This document shows, piece by piece, positions 1 through 9,288 of a stretch of DNA of 64,000 nucleotides. A model generated the notes under the pieces. That model ran no database searches, was not told where the DNA came from, and worked only from the letters and a program-made list of their open reading frames with translations. This DNA comes from Aporhodopirellula sallentina SM41. GTDB lineage: Bacteria > Planctomycetota > Planctomycetia > Pirellulales > Pirellulaceae. The stretch is from positions 1-64,000 of the forward strand of contig NZ_ANOH01000141.1 in NCBI RefSeq assembly GCF_000346505.1. Direction: 5' to 3'. Numbering within the stretch: the first letter of the stretch is position 1; every line of letters begins with the position of its first letter. A program made the position numbers and the translations under genes.

Positions 1-552
1 GCCCGACCACAACACGGTCGCGTTGGGATCGGTAACCACCGGTTGATCCGGAGTCACGATCAACGTCACGGGGTCGTAATGACTCGTGATCGCCGCCATC
101 CCGCTGCCTTCGAGCCGCACGTTGAACAAACCGCCGGCTAACATCGCGGTCATGCGTTTCATCATTTTGATGTTGTAGCTCAACGACGTTTCGAACGCGA
201 GCAAGTCATTGCCGTTCACACAGATCGCTTGGTTCTCCAAATTGAGAATCGTGATCTTCTTTCCCGAATCGGCACAAAAGACGGAACCACGACCGCTCAC
301 TTTCGTCAACGAAGCCCCTTCGCCCGAGACGGCTTTCTTCAGCAAATTTCCCACACCGCGAGACAGGATCCCTTCTCGCTCGAAACGCACGTTGCCCGTG
401 TATGCGACCATCGCTCCGAGTTTCGTCCAAACCTCGCCGTTGAGATTGATATCGAGCATGCGATCCGACTCGAGCTCAAACAAACCCTGACCGAGGTCGC
501 GGTCACGTGTCTCTTCCAGGAACGCTTCGAGTGAAAAACGATTGTCGGCCAT
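1..552 (-). CDS. AIM24 family protein (partial, C-terminus outside the window)
   Basis: The reading frame is open from an ATG at 552 down to base 1, so only the first 184 residues are present. The protein begins MADNRFSLEAFLEET and continues with a beta-rich segment (LNGEVWTKLGAMVAYTGNV, then GEGASLTKVSGRGSVFCAD and LAFETSLSYNIKMM). This pattern is typical of the AIM24/TIGR00266 family, whose bacterial members are beta-sandwich proteins of unclear biochemical role; the yeast founder is a mitochondrial inner-membrane protein. No signal peptide is visible. The gene is divergent from the large peptidase gene starting at 930. The family assignment is from motif recognition; the cellular role is unknown. 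Confidence 0.85.
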   Translation of the reverse strand, partial: MADNRFSLEAFLEETRDRDLGQGLFELESDRMLDINLNGEVWTKLGAMVAYTGNVRFEREGILSRGVGNLLKKAVSGEGASLTKVSGRGSVFCADSGKKITILNLENQAICVNGNDLLAFETSLSYNIKMMKRMTAMLAGGLFNVRLEGSGMAAITSHYDPVTLIVTPDQPVVTDPNATVLWSG

Positions 553-613
553 GATGAACTGCGCCTACTCGGTCAAATGAAAATTGGGCAACGAATCAGA
601 CAGCATGTCCGCC

Positions 614-635
614 GGCCAGTTAACCAAAACTGGCC
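614..635. repeat. Perfect inverted repeat in a divergent intergenic region
   Basis: GGCCAGTT (614-621) and AACTGGCC (628-635) form a perfect 8-bp stem with a 6-base loop. A second short inverted repeat, GCCTG/CAGGC (647-651 and 660-664), follows. They lie in the 377-bp region (553-929) between the divergent AIM24 and peptidase genes, which otherwise shows no credible gene. The position suits an operator or a 5' untranslated hairpin of the leftward transcript, but no regulator can be named. Confidence 0.4.
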
Positions 636-929
636 TCGAACAAACCGCCTGCTAATAAACAGGCCGCCAGTCTATCAGGCTGAACGTCACCGCATGACAC
701 CCCATCGGACGCCACGAATTTTGACGTCGGCGATTTCGAGTGAGAACACTCGATCGCCCGTCCGCAAAAAAATCCGCGATGGTTTTGACCAATTCATCGG
801 TCGCATGTTGAATTTCAGCCGATTTGCCCGATCAGGTTTTGCAATTCCGCAGATTCGCCAGCCATAATCAAACAACGCTTCGTCCCCACCAGCTTTCCCT
901 CCCGCTTTGCTCTATCCAATCGCTTGCCA

Positions 930-3900
930 ATGCCATTTCCAGCGTCCTTCTTTTCAATCGGCCGGTGCCTCCTCTTCTGCTTCACGGTTGCCTGCCTCGG
1001 CAATTTGACCGTCCCCTCGAACGCGAGGGCGGATCAGACGCGAACGATCAACATGCGTTTGACCCCGCACTGGATCGACGAAGACCATTTTTGGTTCGAA
1101 CGGACAACTCCCTCGGGCGAAACTGAAATCGTCAACGTTGACGCTGACAGCGGTTCGCTGACGGTCGCAACCGACGAGTCTTCCGGCGCAACCTCGAACC
1201 AAACGAGTGGATTCCGCGGCGGCAAAGCACCAGGTTCCGGTGCGGCGGATGATGACGCAGAAGTCACCTTTGTGAACGCGTCCAAGAAAACCGTGCAAAC
1301 CTATTGGATCGATTCCAGCGGCAAACGAGTGCCGTACGCAAAGTTAGAACCTGGCAAATCGCACGTGCAGCACACCTACGTTGGGCACGCCTGGGAAGCG
1401 GTCGGCGATGACGGAACTTACTTTGGCAACATCGTGGTCAGTCGTTCGAAACAATCTGCCACGATCGAACAAACCTTTCCTCGACCGGCCAATCGATCGC
1501 GTCGACGCGGCCAACGTCGCTCGGTCCCCGATAACGTCCGTGATCAACTCTTAAAGCTTTCCGAGCCTCTCGATCCCGACGTCATGTTGGTGTCCCCTTC
1601 AATGTCACCCGACGGCAAGTTCTTGGCCGCGTGGAAGATAACCCGCGCCAACACGGAACCGGTCTTCACGATCGAATCGTCGCCGGCCGAAGGCGGACGC
1701 GCAAAACTCATCGAGCGCCCGTACGCTTTGCCGGGCGACGAAATGGACCGATACGACCTCGTCGTATGGAACGTTGCCGACGCGAAAACCGTCAACCTCG
1801 AAATGCCAACGATCGACTTCCGTCGACCACGTATTCGATGGAGACGCGGACATGAGATGCTGGTCGAAAAAGTCGATCGCGGACATCAACGTTTTCGACT
1901 GTTTTCAATCAATCCGTCGACTGCAAAGGTACGAACTCCGATCGATGAGTCCACCGACACGTTTATCTGGACTGCTCACGCGGGGAAAGTGCCGCTGGTC
2001 ACTTACCTCGACAACGAAGACGAAGTGATCTACGCGAGCGAAAAGAGTGGCTACCGCCATCTGTATTTGGTCGATCTATCGAGCGACAAAGTGCAATCAA
2101 CCGACACGATGCGTCCGATCACGCAAGGTGACTATCTCGTTCGCGAGATCATCCACATCGACGAATCGGAGCGTTACGCGGATCTCGTTGTCGGTGAATA
2201 CTACGACGACCAAGATCCCTACCACCGCCACCTGATTCGCGTTGGGATTGATGACGGAGAAGTCATTTCGTTGACCGATGGTGACGGCGATCACGAATTC
2301 GAATTTTCAGAGGATCGACGATACGTCATCGTGAACCACAGCCGAGTTGATTCGCCACCGGTGCACGAACTGCGACGTACCAAGGATGGTTCGCTGGTTG
2401 CAACGCTCGCCGAAGCCAAACGGATCGGCGATGAGGCTCCGCCCAGTTTGCCGACCCGCTTTGCCGCAAAAGGACGCGACGGTGAGACCGATATTTGGGG
2501 CATCATCTGTTTCCCCGAAGACTACGATGCCGATCGGGCCGCGCAGTATCCGGTCATCGAAGCGATCTATGCCGGCCCTCATGACTCCCATGTTCCGAAA
2601 CGATATCGGGCCGGGAAATGGTTCGGCGATCTGACTTCGTTGGGTTTCATCGTGGTTCGCATCGACGGCATGGGTACCGCGAACCGATCCAAAGCCTTTC
2701 ATGACGTGTGTTGGCACAACCTCAAGGACGCGGGCTTCCCGGATCGCATCGCATGGATGAAAACGGCCGCCAAAGAACATCCCGCGATGGACCTTTCCCG
2801 TGTCGGAATCTTTGGCACATCCGCGGGCGGGCAAAACGCCTGTGGGGCGTTGTTGTTCCACGGCGACTTCTATCGCGCCGCCGTCGCGTCGTGCGGATGT
2901 CACGACAACCGAATGGACAAAGCCTCCTGGAACGAGCAATGGATGGGCTATCCTGTGGGCCCACACTATGCCGAATCGAGCAACATCGACAACGCCGGAA
3001 ACCTACAAGGCGACCTGCTGCTGCTCGTCGGCGAACTCGACAGCAACGTTCCTCCGGAGTCCACGTTACGTTTGGTCGACGCGTTGATCAAAGAAAACAA
3101 ACGCTTCGATTTTCTCATGATCCCTGGAATGGGACACAGCGACGGAGGCGCGTACGGAAAACAACGCACTCGTGAATTCTTTGTCGAGAAACTCAAACCG
3201 AACTCTCCGCCGTCACAATCTCGCGTCTCCGCTTCGCCAATCGATCCCACAGATCTCACGCCGAGCACCATCGCTGCCGACGCACTGAAACTTTACCGGG
3301 TCGACCGCGATCTGCTGCGTCGTCAACTGCCGTTGTCCATCGATCCGAATCGCCTTCGCCAAACAGAGCTCTTTCTGTCCAAATGGGAAGACGCCGTGTC
3401 GACGCTCGACGAAGCCGAGGCACTCGAACTGCGAGAACAAATCGAAAGTGATCGCGTGCAACTCGCCCGCAACAAGGTGTCTTACCAGCGTTGGCTTTCG
3501 AACGCACCGTTTGTCCAAACCATCATCGAACGATGCGAACCGGATCGCCGAGGCACGCCGGTGCAGTACGCCGAACTCGCCACCGAACTCGAAACACTGC
3601 TGCGTCAACTCGAAGCAGCCATCGATAACGAAAGCTTGACTACCGCCCCGTCAAAGAACATTGTTCGCGAACTCGATTCGACAGTCGCATCGGAGCTGGG
3701 AGGTGTGTTTGGATCGTGGAGACGATTCTACGCCGACTACGATCCCCAGTTCGATTGGTGGGCGAACGACACGGCAACGAAGGTCGAAGAAAAGTTAAAG
3801 CAATGGCGGCCCACTTTCCCCGAGCAGCCCGCGAGCCCGTCGATCTCGCAATCGCCCAACGAACAAACCGCGATGTTCGGCCCCAACTATCCGGATCTAT

Positions 3901-4544
3901 CTCCATTCGAGAAGTCGCAAGGTGCGATCATGCCGGGCATCATGCGTCAGTATCGCGCCGACATCCGATCCGTCAAAAAACATCAGCGATCCGAACGACT
4001 CCGCGGATGGCAAAACGCGTTGGAGTTGCTCACCGCGAATCGGCCTTTCGATTCGTGGCCGAAACACGATCAAGTCGACTATCACCGGCTTCGTGAAGAC
4101 ATCCGCTACCGGTTGGCCGTGCTCGATCTGGCCGACGCGCCGAAGGTGATCGCCAAGTCGTCTGACGGTTCAGGGATTCAGGGAACCGTCGTCGGGCGCG
4201 ATCGATTGCTGCTCGAGTTGCGCCGCGAATTGATCGATCACACGCCCGAAGAACTCATCGCGTTAGCTGAGATGGGTTACGCCAACTGCCGTGCCGAAAT
4301 GGTGCGAGCGTCGCAGGAGATGGGTTTCGGAGATGACTGGCAGGCGGCGGTCGAGAAGATCAAAAACCATGCACGTCCCCGTCGGCCAGCAACCAAACCT
4401 GATTCGAAAGACGGCGAACGATTCGATAGCCTGGCTGCGTCAGAAGGACATGTTGACCGTCGAACCGTTCGCCGAAAAGAGTTGGCGGATGGAAATGATG
4501 AGCCCTGCACGACAATTGGTGAACCCTTTTTTCACGGGCGGTGA
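930..4544 (+). CDS. Secreted S9 prolyl-oligopeptidase-family peptidase with VHL-beta-like insert, N-terminal part of a DUF885 fusion
   Basis: This is the long first frame of a multidomain exported hydrolase. ATG 930 is preferred over an in-frame TTG at 924 because it begins a signal peptide (FFSIGRCLLFCFTVACLG, ending near NARA). Residues about 112-181 (VTFVNASKKTVQTYWID ... GHAWEAVG) resemble the von Hippel-Lindau beta domain. A beta-propeller region and an S9 alpha/beta-hydrolase domain follow, with a credible triad: Ser631 in GTSAGG, Asp704 in GELDSNVPP and His736 in GMGHSD. After about residue 770 the protein continues into the start of a DUF885 domain. From about 4362 onward this frame stops resembling DUF885 and runs out at 4544. 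The rest of that domain is in the +1 frame (4369-5196), so a one-base frameshift is likely and the last 60 or so residues of this frame are probably not native. Confidence 0.85.
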   Translation: MPFPASFFSIGRCLLFCFTVACLGNLTVPSNARADQTRTINMRLTPHWIDEDHFWFERTTPSGETEIVNVDADSGSLTVATDESSGATSNQTSGFRGGKAPGSGAADDDAEVTFVNASKKTVQTYWIDSSGKRVPYAKLEPGKSHVQHTYVGHAWEAVGDDGTYFGNIVVSRSKQSATIEQTFPRPANRSRRRGQRRSVPDNVRDQLLKLSEPLDPDVMLVSPSMSPDGKFLAAWKITRANTEPVFTIESSPAEGGRAKLIERPYALPGDEMDRYDLVVWNVADAKTVNLEMPTIDFRRPRIRWRRGHEMLVEKVDRGHQRFRLFSINPSTAKVRTPIDESTDTFIWTAHAGKVPLVTYLDNEDEVIYASEKSGYRHLYLVDLSSDKVQSTDTMRPITQGDYLVREIIHIDESERYADLVVGEYYDDQDPYHRHLIRVGIDDGEVISLTDGDGDHEFEFSEDRRYVIVNHSRVDSPPVHELRRTKDGSLVATLAEAKRIGDEAPPSLPTRFAAKGRDGETDIWGIICFPEDYDADRAAQYPVIEAIYAGPHDSHVPKRYRAGKWFGDLTSLGFIVVRIDGMGTANRSKAFHDVCWHNLKDAGFPDRIAWMKTAAKEHPAMDLSRVGIFGTSAGGQNACGALLFHGDFYRAAVASCGCHDNRMDKASWNEQWMGYPVGPHYAESSNIDNAGNLQGDLLLLVGELDSNVPPESTLRLVDALIKENKRFDFLMIPGMGHSDGGAYGKQRTREFFVEKLKPNSPPSQSRVSASPIDPTDLTPSTIAADALKLYRVDRDLLRRQLPLSIDPNRLRQTELFLSKWEDAVSTLDEAEALELREQIESDRVQLARNKVSYQRWLSNAPFVQTIIERCEPDRRGTPVQYAELATELETLLRQLEAAIDNESLTTAPSKNIVRELDSTVASELGGVFGSWRRFYADYDPQFDWWANDTATKVEEKLKQWRPTFPEQPASPSISQSPNEQTAMFGPNYPDLSPFEKSQGAIMPGIMRQYRADIRSVKKHQRSERLRGWQNALELLTANRPFDSWPKHDQVDYHRLREDIRYRLAVLDLADAPKVIAKSSDGSGIQGTVVGRDRLLLELRRELIDHTPEELIALAEMGYANCRAEMVRASQEMGFGDDWQAAVEKIKNHARPRRPATKPDSKDGERFDSLAASEGHVDRRTVRRKELADGNDEPCTTIGEPFFHGR

Positions 4545-5196
4545 AGTCATCAGCGTCTCGTTCCCGACACGGCAGATGACCGCCGAACAACAGCGGCAAA
4601 GCCTACGGGGCAACAACGTTACATTCGCCAAAGCGACCGTGCATCATGAATTGATTCCCGGCCACCATTTGCAGGCATTTCAGTCGTCGCGATATCAATC
4701 TCACCGGTCCCAATTCATGACGCCGTTCTGGCTCGAGGGATGGGCCGTTTACTGGGAATTCCTTCTCTACGAGGACGGGTTTCCTCAATCGCCGGAGGAA
4801 CGTCTCGGCTTTCTCGTATGGCGGGCCCACCGATACGCTCGCATCATCTTTTCGCTGCGTTTTCATCTCGGCCAAATGTCGCCGGATCAGTGCGTTGATT
4901 TCCTCGTCGACAACGTAGGCTTCGATCGGATCAACGCCGAAGCGGAAGTGCGTCGCAGCGTCGGACCGAGCTACCCGCCGCTCTACCAAGCCGCCTACAT
5001 GGTCGGCGCAATGCAGTTACTCACGTTGAAAGATCGCTACGTGGCGACCGGCAAACCGGCCAAAACGTTTCACGACGAAGTCATGCAACAAAGCAGCCTG
5101 CCGATCTCGCTGCTCGAAGCGATCGTCTTGGACCAAACGATCCAACAAGACAATCCACCACTCTGGCGATTCGACGAATCGCAGTTTTCGCAGTAG
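4369..5196 (+). CDS. DUF885-family metallopeptidase domain, C-terminal part (frameshifted from the upstream ORF)
   Basis: This frame carries the catalytic half of a DUF885 (putative zinc carboxypeptidase-like) domain: HVPVGQQPNLIRK, then HHELIPGHHLQAF with an H-E-x-x-x-H-H metal site, FWLEGWAVYWE, and a conserved end (PPLYQAAYMVGAMQL). It lacks a signal peptide and the N-terminal half of the domain, which lies in the preceding frame up to about 4367. Reading AAA AAC then skipping one C at 4368 joins the two halves cleanly at VEKIKN-MHVPVG. The start given here is simply the first ATG after the junction. It is unlikely to be an independent gene; it is either a real disruption or a sequencing error in the A5/CC run. 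Confidence 0.75.
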   Translation: MHVPVGQQPNLIRKTANDSIAWLRQKDMLTVEPFAEKSWRMEMMSPARQLVNPFFTGGEVISVSFPTRQMTAEQQRQSLRGNNVTFAKATVHHELIPGHHLQAFQSSRYQSHRSQFMTPFWLEGWAVYWEFLLYEDGFPQSPEERLGFLVWRAHRYARIIFSLRFHLGQMSPDQCVDFLVDNVGFDRINAEAEVRRSVGPSYPPLYQAAYMVGAMQLLTLKDRYVATGKPAKTFHDEVMQQSSLPISLLEAIVLDQTIQQDNPPLWRFDESQFSQ

Positions 5197-5264
5197 TGCT
5201 CTGCAAAAGCAAACGTTCAATCTCCAGTGAACTGCCACAGCCAAAACCAAGGGATAAGGCCGTA

Positions 5265-5326
5265 GCGAAAACCGCCAAGGCTTTCGGTGATTCACGAACC
5301 CTCCCGAAACTCTTGGCGAGTTTCGC
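5265..5326. terminator. Dispersed hairpin repeat at a convergent junction (copy 1)
   Basis: Arms at 5265-5287 and 5304-5326 (23 nt each) are near-complementary, with a core of CGCCAAGGCTTTCGG facing CCGAAACTCTTGGCG. The element sits between the end of the peptidase gene (+) and the end of the metal-binding protein gene (-). The same sequence family recurs at 16340-16401 and, more diverged, at 36699-36781. A bidirectional terminator role is inferred from structure and position; no clear U tract follows. Confidence 0.55.
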
Positions 5327-5370
5327 GACGTTGAAATCACGACGCACTAACACGAAACCGCCCCAGAACA

Positions 5371-6288
5371 CTAGCGACACGCAACGCGAACCGCCGCCGG
5401 CAAACCATCGGGCAACGGATGAAACTCCGGGTGCAGGGCGTGGGCCAGAATTTCGAGACTATCGATCAAACGTGGCCCCGGTCGGCTGAAGTAGGCGGAA
5501 CCGTCGACGATCGAAACGCGATCCGAACGCACACACGAGAGCGAATCCCAACCTGGATAATCACGTAAAATGGGAACATCTTGCAGCGTGCGTTCAACGT
5601 CGTATCCGCAACACGCGATCACCACCACATCGGGATCGGCATCGACTACCTGTTGCCACGGTGTGGTGACTGATCGTTCTCCCGCCTGACCAATCGCCTC
5701 GCGTCCGCCCGCGATCTCGACCAACTCAGGACTCCAGTGCCCGGCACTGAACGGAGGGTCGATCCATTCGAGCATCATCACGGAGGGCCGATCGGTGATT
5801 CCCATAGACCGGTCGGCAACACGACGCACTCGCTCTTTCAATTGACCGACATAGTCCACCGCGGTTTGTCTCGCATCGGCGGCATCGCCGACACGCATGA
5901 TGCAGTCCATCACGTCATCGAGACAGCTCGGTTCGAGATTGATCACCCGCGGTGAATGAGGCAGCGAACATGCCGCATCGCGAACCTCGTCTTCCGCGAC
6001 CGCGCACACATCGCACAACGCCTGCGTGACGATCAGGTCAGGATTCAGTCGCGTCAGCACGTCCATATCGAGCGAATAGAGCGCGGCCTTGGTTTTCATT
6101 CGCTCCCGAACCAGACCGTCAATCTCGCGGCTCGTTGCATCAACCGGAATCAGCGTCTTGGTCACCTTCGGCAGTTCAACGACGTCGGCCGGGTAGTCAC
6201 ATTCGTGGGTCACGCCGACCAATTGGTCACGCAGTCCCAACCCGCAAATGATTTCGGTAGCACTTGGCAGAAGAGAAACAATTCGCAT
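5371..6288 (-). CDS. Cobalamin/iron-type periplasmic-binding-fold protein (BtuF/HemV-like)
   Basis: The 305-residue product begins MRIVSLLPSATEIICGLGL, the hallmark start of the BtuF-like helical-backbone metal receptor fold, followed by LVGVTHECDYP, LNPDLIVTQALCDVCAV and a long bridging helix. Family members bind vitamin B12, haem or ferric chelates for ABC importers. No signal peptide or lipobox is visible and no ABC permease or ATPase lies nearby, so this may be one of the cytoplasmic 'cobalamin-binding protein' homologues rather than a transport receptor. The start is the ATG at 6288. An EboD-like cyclase gene lies 118 bases upstream on the same strand. Confidence 0.8.
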   Translation of the reverse strand: MRIVSLLPSATEIICGLGLRDQLVGVTHECDYPADVVELPKVTKTLIPVDATSREIDGLVRERMKTKAALYSLDMDVLTRLNPDLIVTQALCDVCAVAEDEVRDAACSLPHSPRVINLEPSCLDDVMDCIMRVGDAADARQTAVDYVGQLKERVRRVADRSMGITDRPSVMMLEWIDPPFSAGHWSPELVEIAGGREAIGQAGERSVTTPWQQVVDADPDVVVIACCGYDVERTLQDVPILRDYPGWDSLSCVRSDRVSIVDGSAYFSRPGPRLIDSLEILAHALHPEFHPLPDGLPAAVRVACR

Positions 6289-6406
6289 GAGCGTTTTCGA
6301 GCAGGAGCAAGGTTACGGTGGTGTGCCGATATCGGATCGAGCCGAAAGCCAACTCGAATTTACGGGCACAAAGACTTAACCGACCGATCAATGTCAATAC
6401 GCGACG

Positions 6407-7666
6407 TCAATGAGTGACCGCGCTGAGTTCTCTCAATTTGTCGATGCACGACTTCATCACGTCGATGTCAATTTCGTGCACGTTGATACTCTCGCCGATG
6501 TCGCGCAGCATCGTGACCGTTAACCGGCCGCCGAGATGCTGTCGAAACTCCTCGAGCCCTTTCAGCACCGCGTCACCGTCATCAATCGCCGAGCACCAAA
6601 TCGGGGCGCCGATCGATGCAATCGTGTGGCACACCTCGAGCGCGGTTTCATGAGGCAGTCCAAACTTCCGGGCCGAATACAACGTGTCCAACGCCACCCC
6701 GATCCCGACCGCTTCGCCGTGCCGCAGTTCGTAGCGGGTCATCGGTTCGAGACGGTGCGCCGACCAATGTCCAAAATCCAACGGCCGCGCCTCGAGCGAC
6801 TCGAACGGGTCACCTCCGAGCGTGATGTGATCGAGGTGCAAACGACACGAACGGGCAATCACCTCGGTACAGATCGCTTCATCACGTCGCTGGATCGCGT
6901 CAGCATGATCACGAATGAACCGGAACAACTCAGGATCTTTCAACAACGCAACCTTGATCGCCTCGGTCAACCCAGATCGGAAGTCACGATCGGGAAGGCT
7001 TTGCAAGATCGCGGTGTCGTTGATCACCGCCCACGGAACCGCAAAGGTACCGATCCAGTTCTTTTTGCCAAATTGGTTGACCGCGTTCTTCACCCCCACA
7101 CCCGAATCGGCCTGCGCGAGCGTCGTGGACGGTAACCGAATCAGCCGAATGCCGCGGTGCGCGATCGCCGCGGCGTACCCCGCCACATCCAAAACCGCTC
7201 CGCCTCCCGCGACGACGATATAGCTGCGGCGGTCCATGTCGTGTTCATTGATGAGTTGCAACAGTTGCCGGAGCAGAGCATCCGAATTCTTACAGACCTC
7301 TCCGCCGGGAATCCGGTGCATCGGTGCCGCGAGATCGATTCGGTCGCAATCCGCCATCCGCGCGTGCAACCGAGCCGCAAAGTTCTCTGCATCAGCCGTA
7401 CTTGCTCGGCCACTGCTTGCTTCACGACCGGCGTCGTCGAGATGCGAATCCACCCACAGCAAAACCTTGGCCGGTTGTTTCGCGTCAGTCTCGAGCAAAT
7501 CGGTCAGGACAGCAAAGTCCGCACCGCTGACATCCACCGTTTGTCGAAGCCGGTGCGTGAAGGAGACCACAAAGGGGACATCAATGTTCGTCACGGCTTC
7601 TTTCGTTGCAGCCTCGTTTGTTGCAGCCTCGTTCGTCACAGCGTCGCCTCCACGGATTCGCAACAT
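6407..7666 (-). CDS. EboD-like sugar-phosphate cyclase (3-dehydroquinate synthase superfamily)
   Basis: A 419-residue member of the AroB/sugar-phosphate cyclase superfamily. The NAD-binding segment YIVVAGGGAVLDVAGYAAA and the metal-binding region are conserved. Several stretches match my recollection of the EboD branch better than housekeeping AroB: VNQFGKKNWIGTFAVPWAV, RDFRSGLTEAIKVALLKD and PLDFGHWSAHRLE, where AroB usually has LNFGHTxGHAxE. EboD is part of the ebo cluster linked to transport of a precursor or prenylated product across the envelope in several bacteria. No other ebo genes are next to it. The start is ATG 7666, but the first 22 codons contain a 15-bp tandem repeat (TNEAATNEAATKEAVTN) and may be a recent extension; the conserved protein begins near NIDVPFVVSF. 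True dehydroquinate synthase activity is less likely but not excluded. Confidence 0.75.
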   Translation of the reverse strand: MLRIRGGDAVTNEAATNEAATKEAVTNIDVPFVVSFTHRLRQTVDVSGADFAVLTDLLETDAKQPAKVLLWVDSHLDDAGREASSGRASTADAENFAARLHARMADCDRIDLAAPMHRIPGGEVCKNSDALLRQLLQLINEHDMDRRSYIVVAGGGAVLDVAGYAAAIAHRGIRLIRLPSTTLAQADSGVGVKNAVNQFGKKNWIGTFAVPWAVINDTAILQSLPDRDFRSGLTEAIKVALLKDPELFRFIRDHADAIQRRDEAICTEVIARSCRLHLDHITLGGDPFESLEARPLDFGHWSAHRLEPMTRYELRHGEAVGIGVALDTLYSARKFGLPHETALEVCHTIASIGAPIWCSAIDDGDAVLKGLEEFRQHLGGRLTVTMLRDIGESINVHEIDIDVMKSCIDKLRELSAVTH

Positions 7667-8047
7667 GCCTCGTGGTTGGTTGACTCGAATTTGCTTCCCT
7701 GCGTCTGATCTTTGCGTGGGGACGAGTCTCGATGTTTGACGTCAATAATGACAGGCATGCCGAATGGGATCACGAAAAGGCGATAGGTGGGTGGGATGGA
7801 GGCGGGGGCAGGATGAAAGGAACGATCGCGTTGGCAACGAATGGGGGATCGCTGTGTCAAAGCAATCCTGACGCCCGGGCGTGATGGGTCGCTGCAAATT
7901 CCGGCTTTCGAGCAAACTCGCGGTGCGTTTTCGTTCAGTCCGCGTGGCTAAACGCAACCGGGGATTGATGCCCAGCGTCAGGACGTTACAAACCTGCATC
8001 GAAGTATTGTAACCGCATTTCAACTCGTTCCCAGGGAACACAAAACG
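7667..8047. other. Divergent intergenic region, nothing recognised
   Basis: This 381-bp stretch separates the leftward EboD-like gene from the rightward aldo/keto reductase gene. It should contain promoters for both. I see no convincing -35/-10 pair, riboswitch or small gene. Short open frames here overlap and lack conserved features. Confidence 0.5.
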
Positions 8048-9088
8048 ATGCAACAACGACGATTAGGCGGTAGCGGGCTGACGGTATCGGACATTTGCAT
8101 GGGAACGATGACGTTCGGCGGTTCCTGCGACGAAGCCCTTTCTCACGAAATTTGCGATGTCGCGTTGGACGCCGGGATTAACTTTTTCGACGCCGCGGAA
8201 ATCTACCCCGTCCCGCCACAGAAGGAGACCGTTGGCGTCACGGAAGAAATTTTTGGCTCGTGGTTGGCCAAACAGCCTCGCGACGCGATCACCGTCGCGA
8301 CAAAGATCACCGGCCCCGGTCACGGTTGGTTTGCCCCACCGGTTCGCCACGGACGAACGACCATCGACCGTCACCAAATCCTTCGCTCGTGTGATGATTC
8401 GCTGCGTCGATTGAAAACCGACTACATCGATCTCTACCAAATTCATTGGCCCGATCACGGCATGCCGTATGAAGAGGTCCTCGACGCGTTGACCCATCTC
8501 AAACGCACCGGCAAAGTCCGCGTGATCGGATGCAGCAACGAAACGTGTTGGGGTTTGATGAAGAGTTTGTGGGCGGCGGATTTGCATGACGTCGAACGCT
8601 ACCAAACCGTGCAAAACAATTTCAGCTTGATCAACCGTCGTTGCGAAAACGAACTGGCTCAGGTGTGTCGCCGGGAGAATGTCAGCCTGCTGCCCTACTC
8701 GCCTCTCGGGGGCGGTGTTCTGACCGGTAAATACAACGACGGGCCACCACCGGGGGCTCGGTTCACCGATTACCTCACCTCCGGCGGCGAGCGACAAAAG
8801 CGGATGGCGGAACGTTTCGTCAACGAACGCACGATCGAAACAACTCGCCGTTTGATGAAAATCGCCGAGTCCATCGGCGTTTCCGTAACCGCCCTCTCGG
8901 TCGCCTGGAGCAAGCAACATGATTTCGTCGCCTCGACGATCATCGGAGCAACCACGGTCGCGCAGTTGAAGGAATGCCTCGAAGCCGACGACCTGATCCT
9001 CGACGCCGAGACGCTCGAACGGATCGACGCGATCGAAGTCGAGATTCCTTATCCGATGACCGAAGACGGGCTTCGTCGGTTGAGTTAA
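8048..9088 (+). CDS. Aldo/keto reductase (Tas-like)
   Basis: A 346-residue NADPH-dependent aldo/keto reductase. It starts [20 protein letters not shown], typical of the family. The catalytic tetrad is visible: Asp and Tyr in FFDAAEIYP, Lys in VATKI, and His in [13 protein letters not shown]-binding sequence occurs near the C-terminus ([14 protein letters not shown]). Length and the presence of a YPVPP loop place it near Tas and YghZ-type reductases of soluble aldehydes and ketones. The substrate is unknown. The gene is monocistronic in appearance, with 200 bases before the next gene. Confidence 0.93.
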   Translation: MQQRRLGGSGLTVSDICMGTMTFGGSCDEALSHEICDVALDAGINFFDAAEIYPVPPQKETVGVTEEIFGSWLAKQPRDAITVATKITGPGHGWFAPPVRHGRTTIDRHQILRSCDDSLRRLKTDYIDLYQIHWPDHGMPYEEVLDALTHLKRTGKVRVIGCSNETCWGLMKSLWAADLHDVERYQTVQNNFSLINRRCENELAQVCRRENVSLLPYSPLGGGVLTGKYNDGPPPGARFTDYLTSGGERQKRMAERFVNERTIETTRRLMKIAESIGVSVTALSVAWSKQHDFVASTIIGATTVAQLKECLEADDLILDAETLERIDAIEVEIPYPMTEDGLRRLS

Positions 9089-9288
9089 TCCGCATCGATT
9101 GCGGGCAAACCTTCCGTGTGGGGTAAAATCCCGCTCGGCTCGGACAGTATTCCACACGGCGGCATCACCGCATCCGGCAACGAATCCTCGGCCCGGATGC
9201 CGACGCTGTTTTTGGCAAACAATTTGCCAGGTGGGTGCGTACCAGCGGGCCGATCCTCTTTTTTCATTCGTGTTGATGGACCGTCGTG

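Noticed and set aside
4361-4371. Programmed -1 frameshift site in the peptidase gene
   Set aside because: The required shift is +1, while the A-rich run would favour -1; a mutation or sequencing error is simpler.
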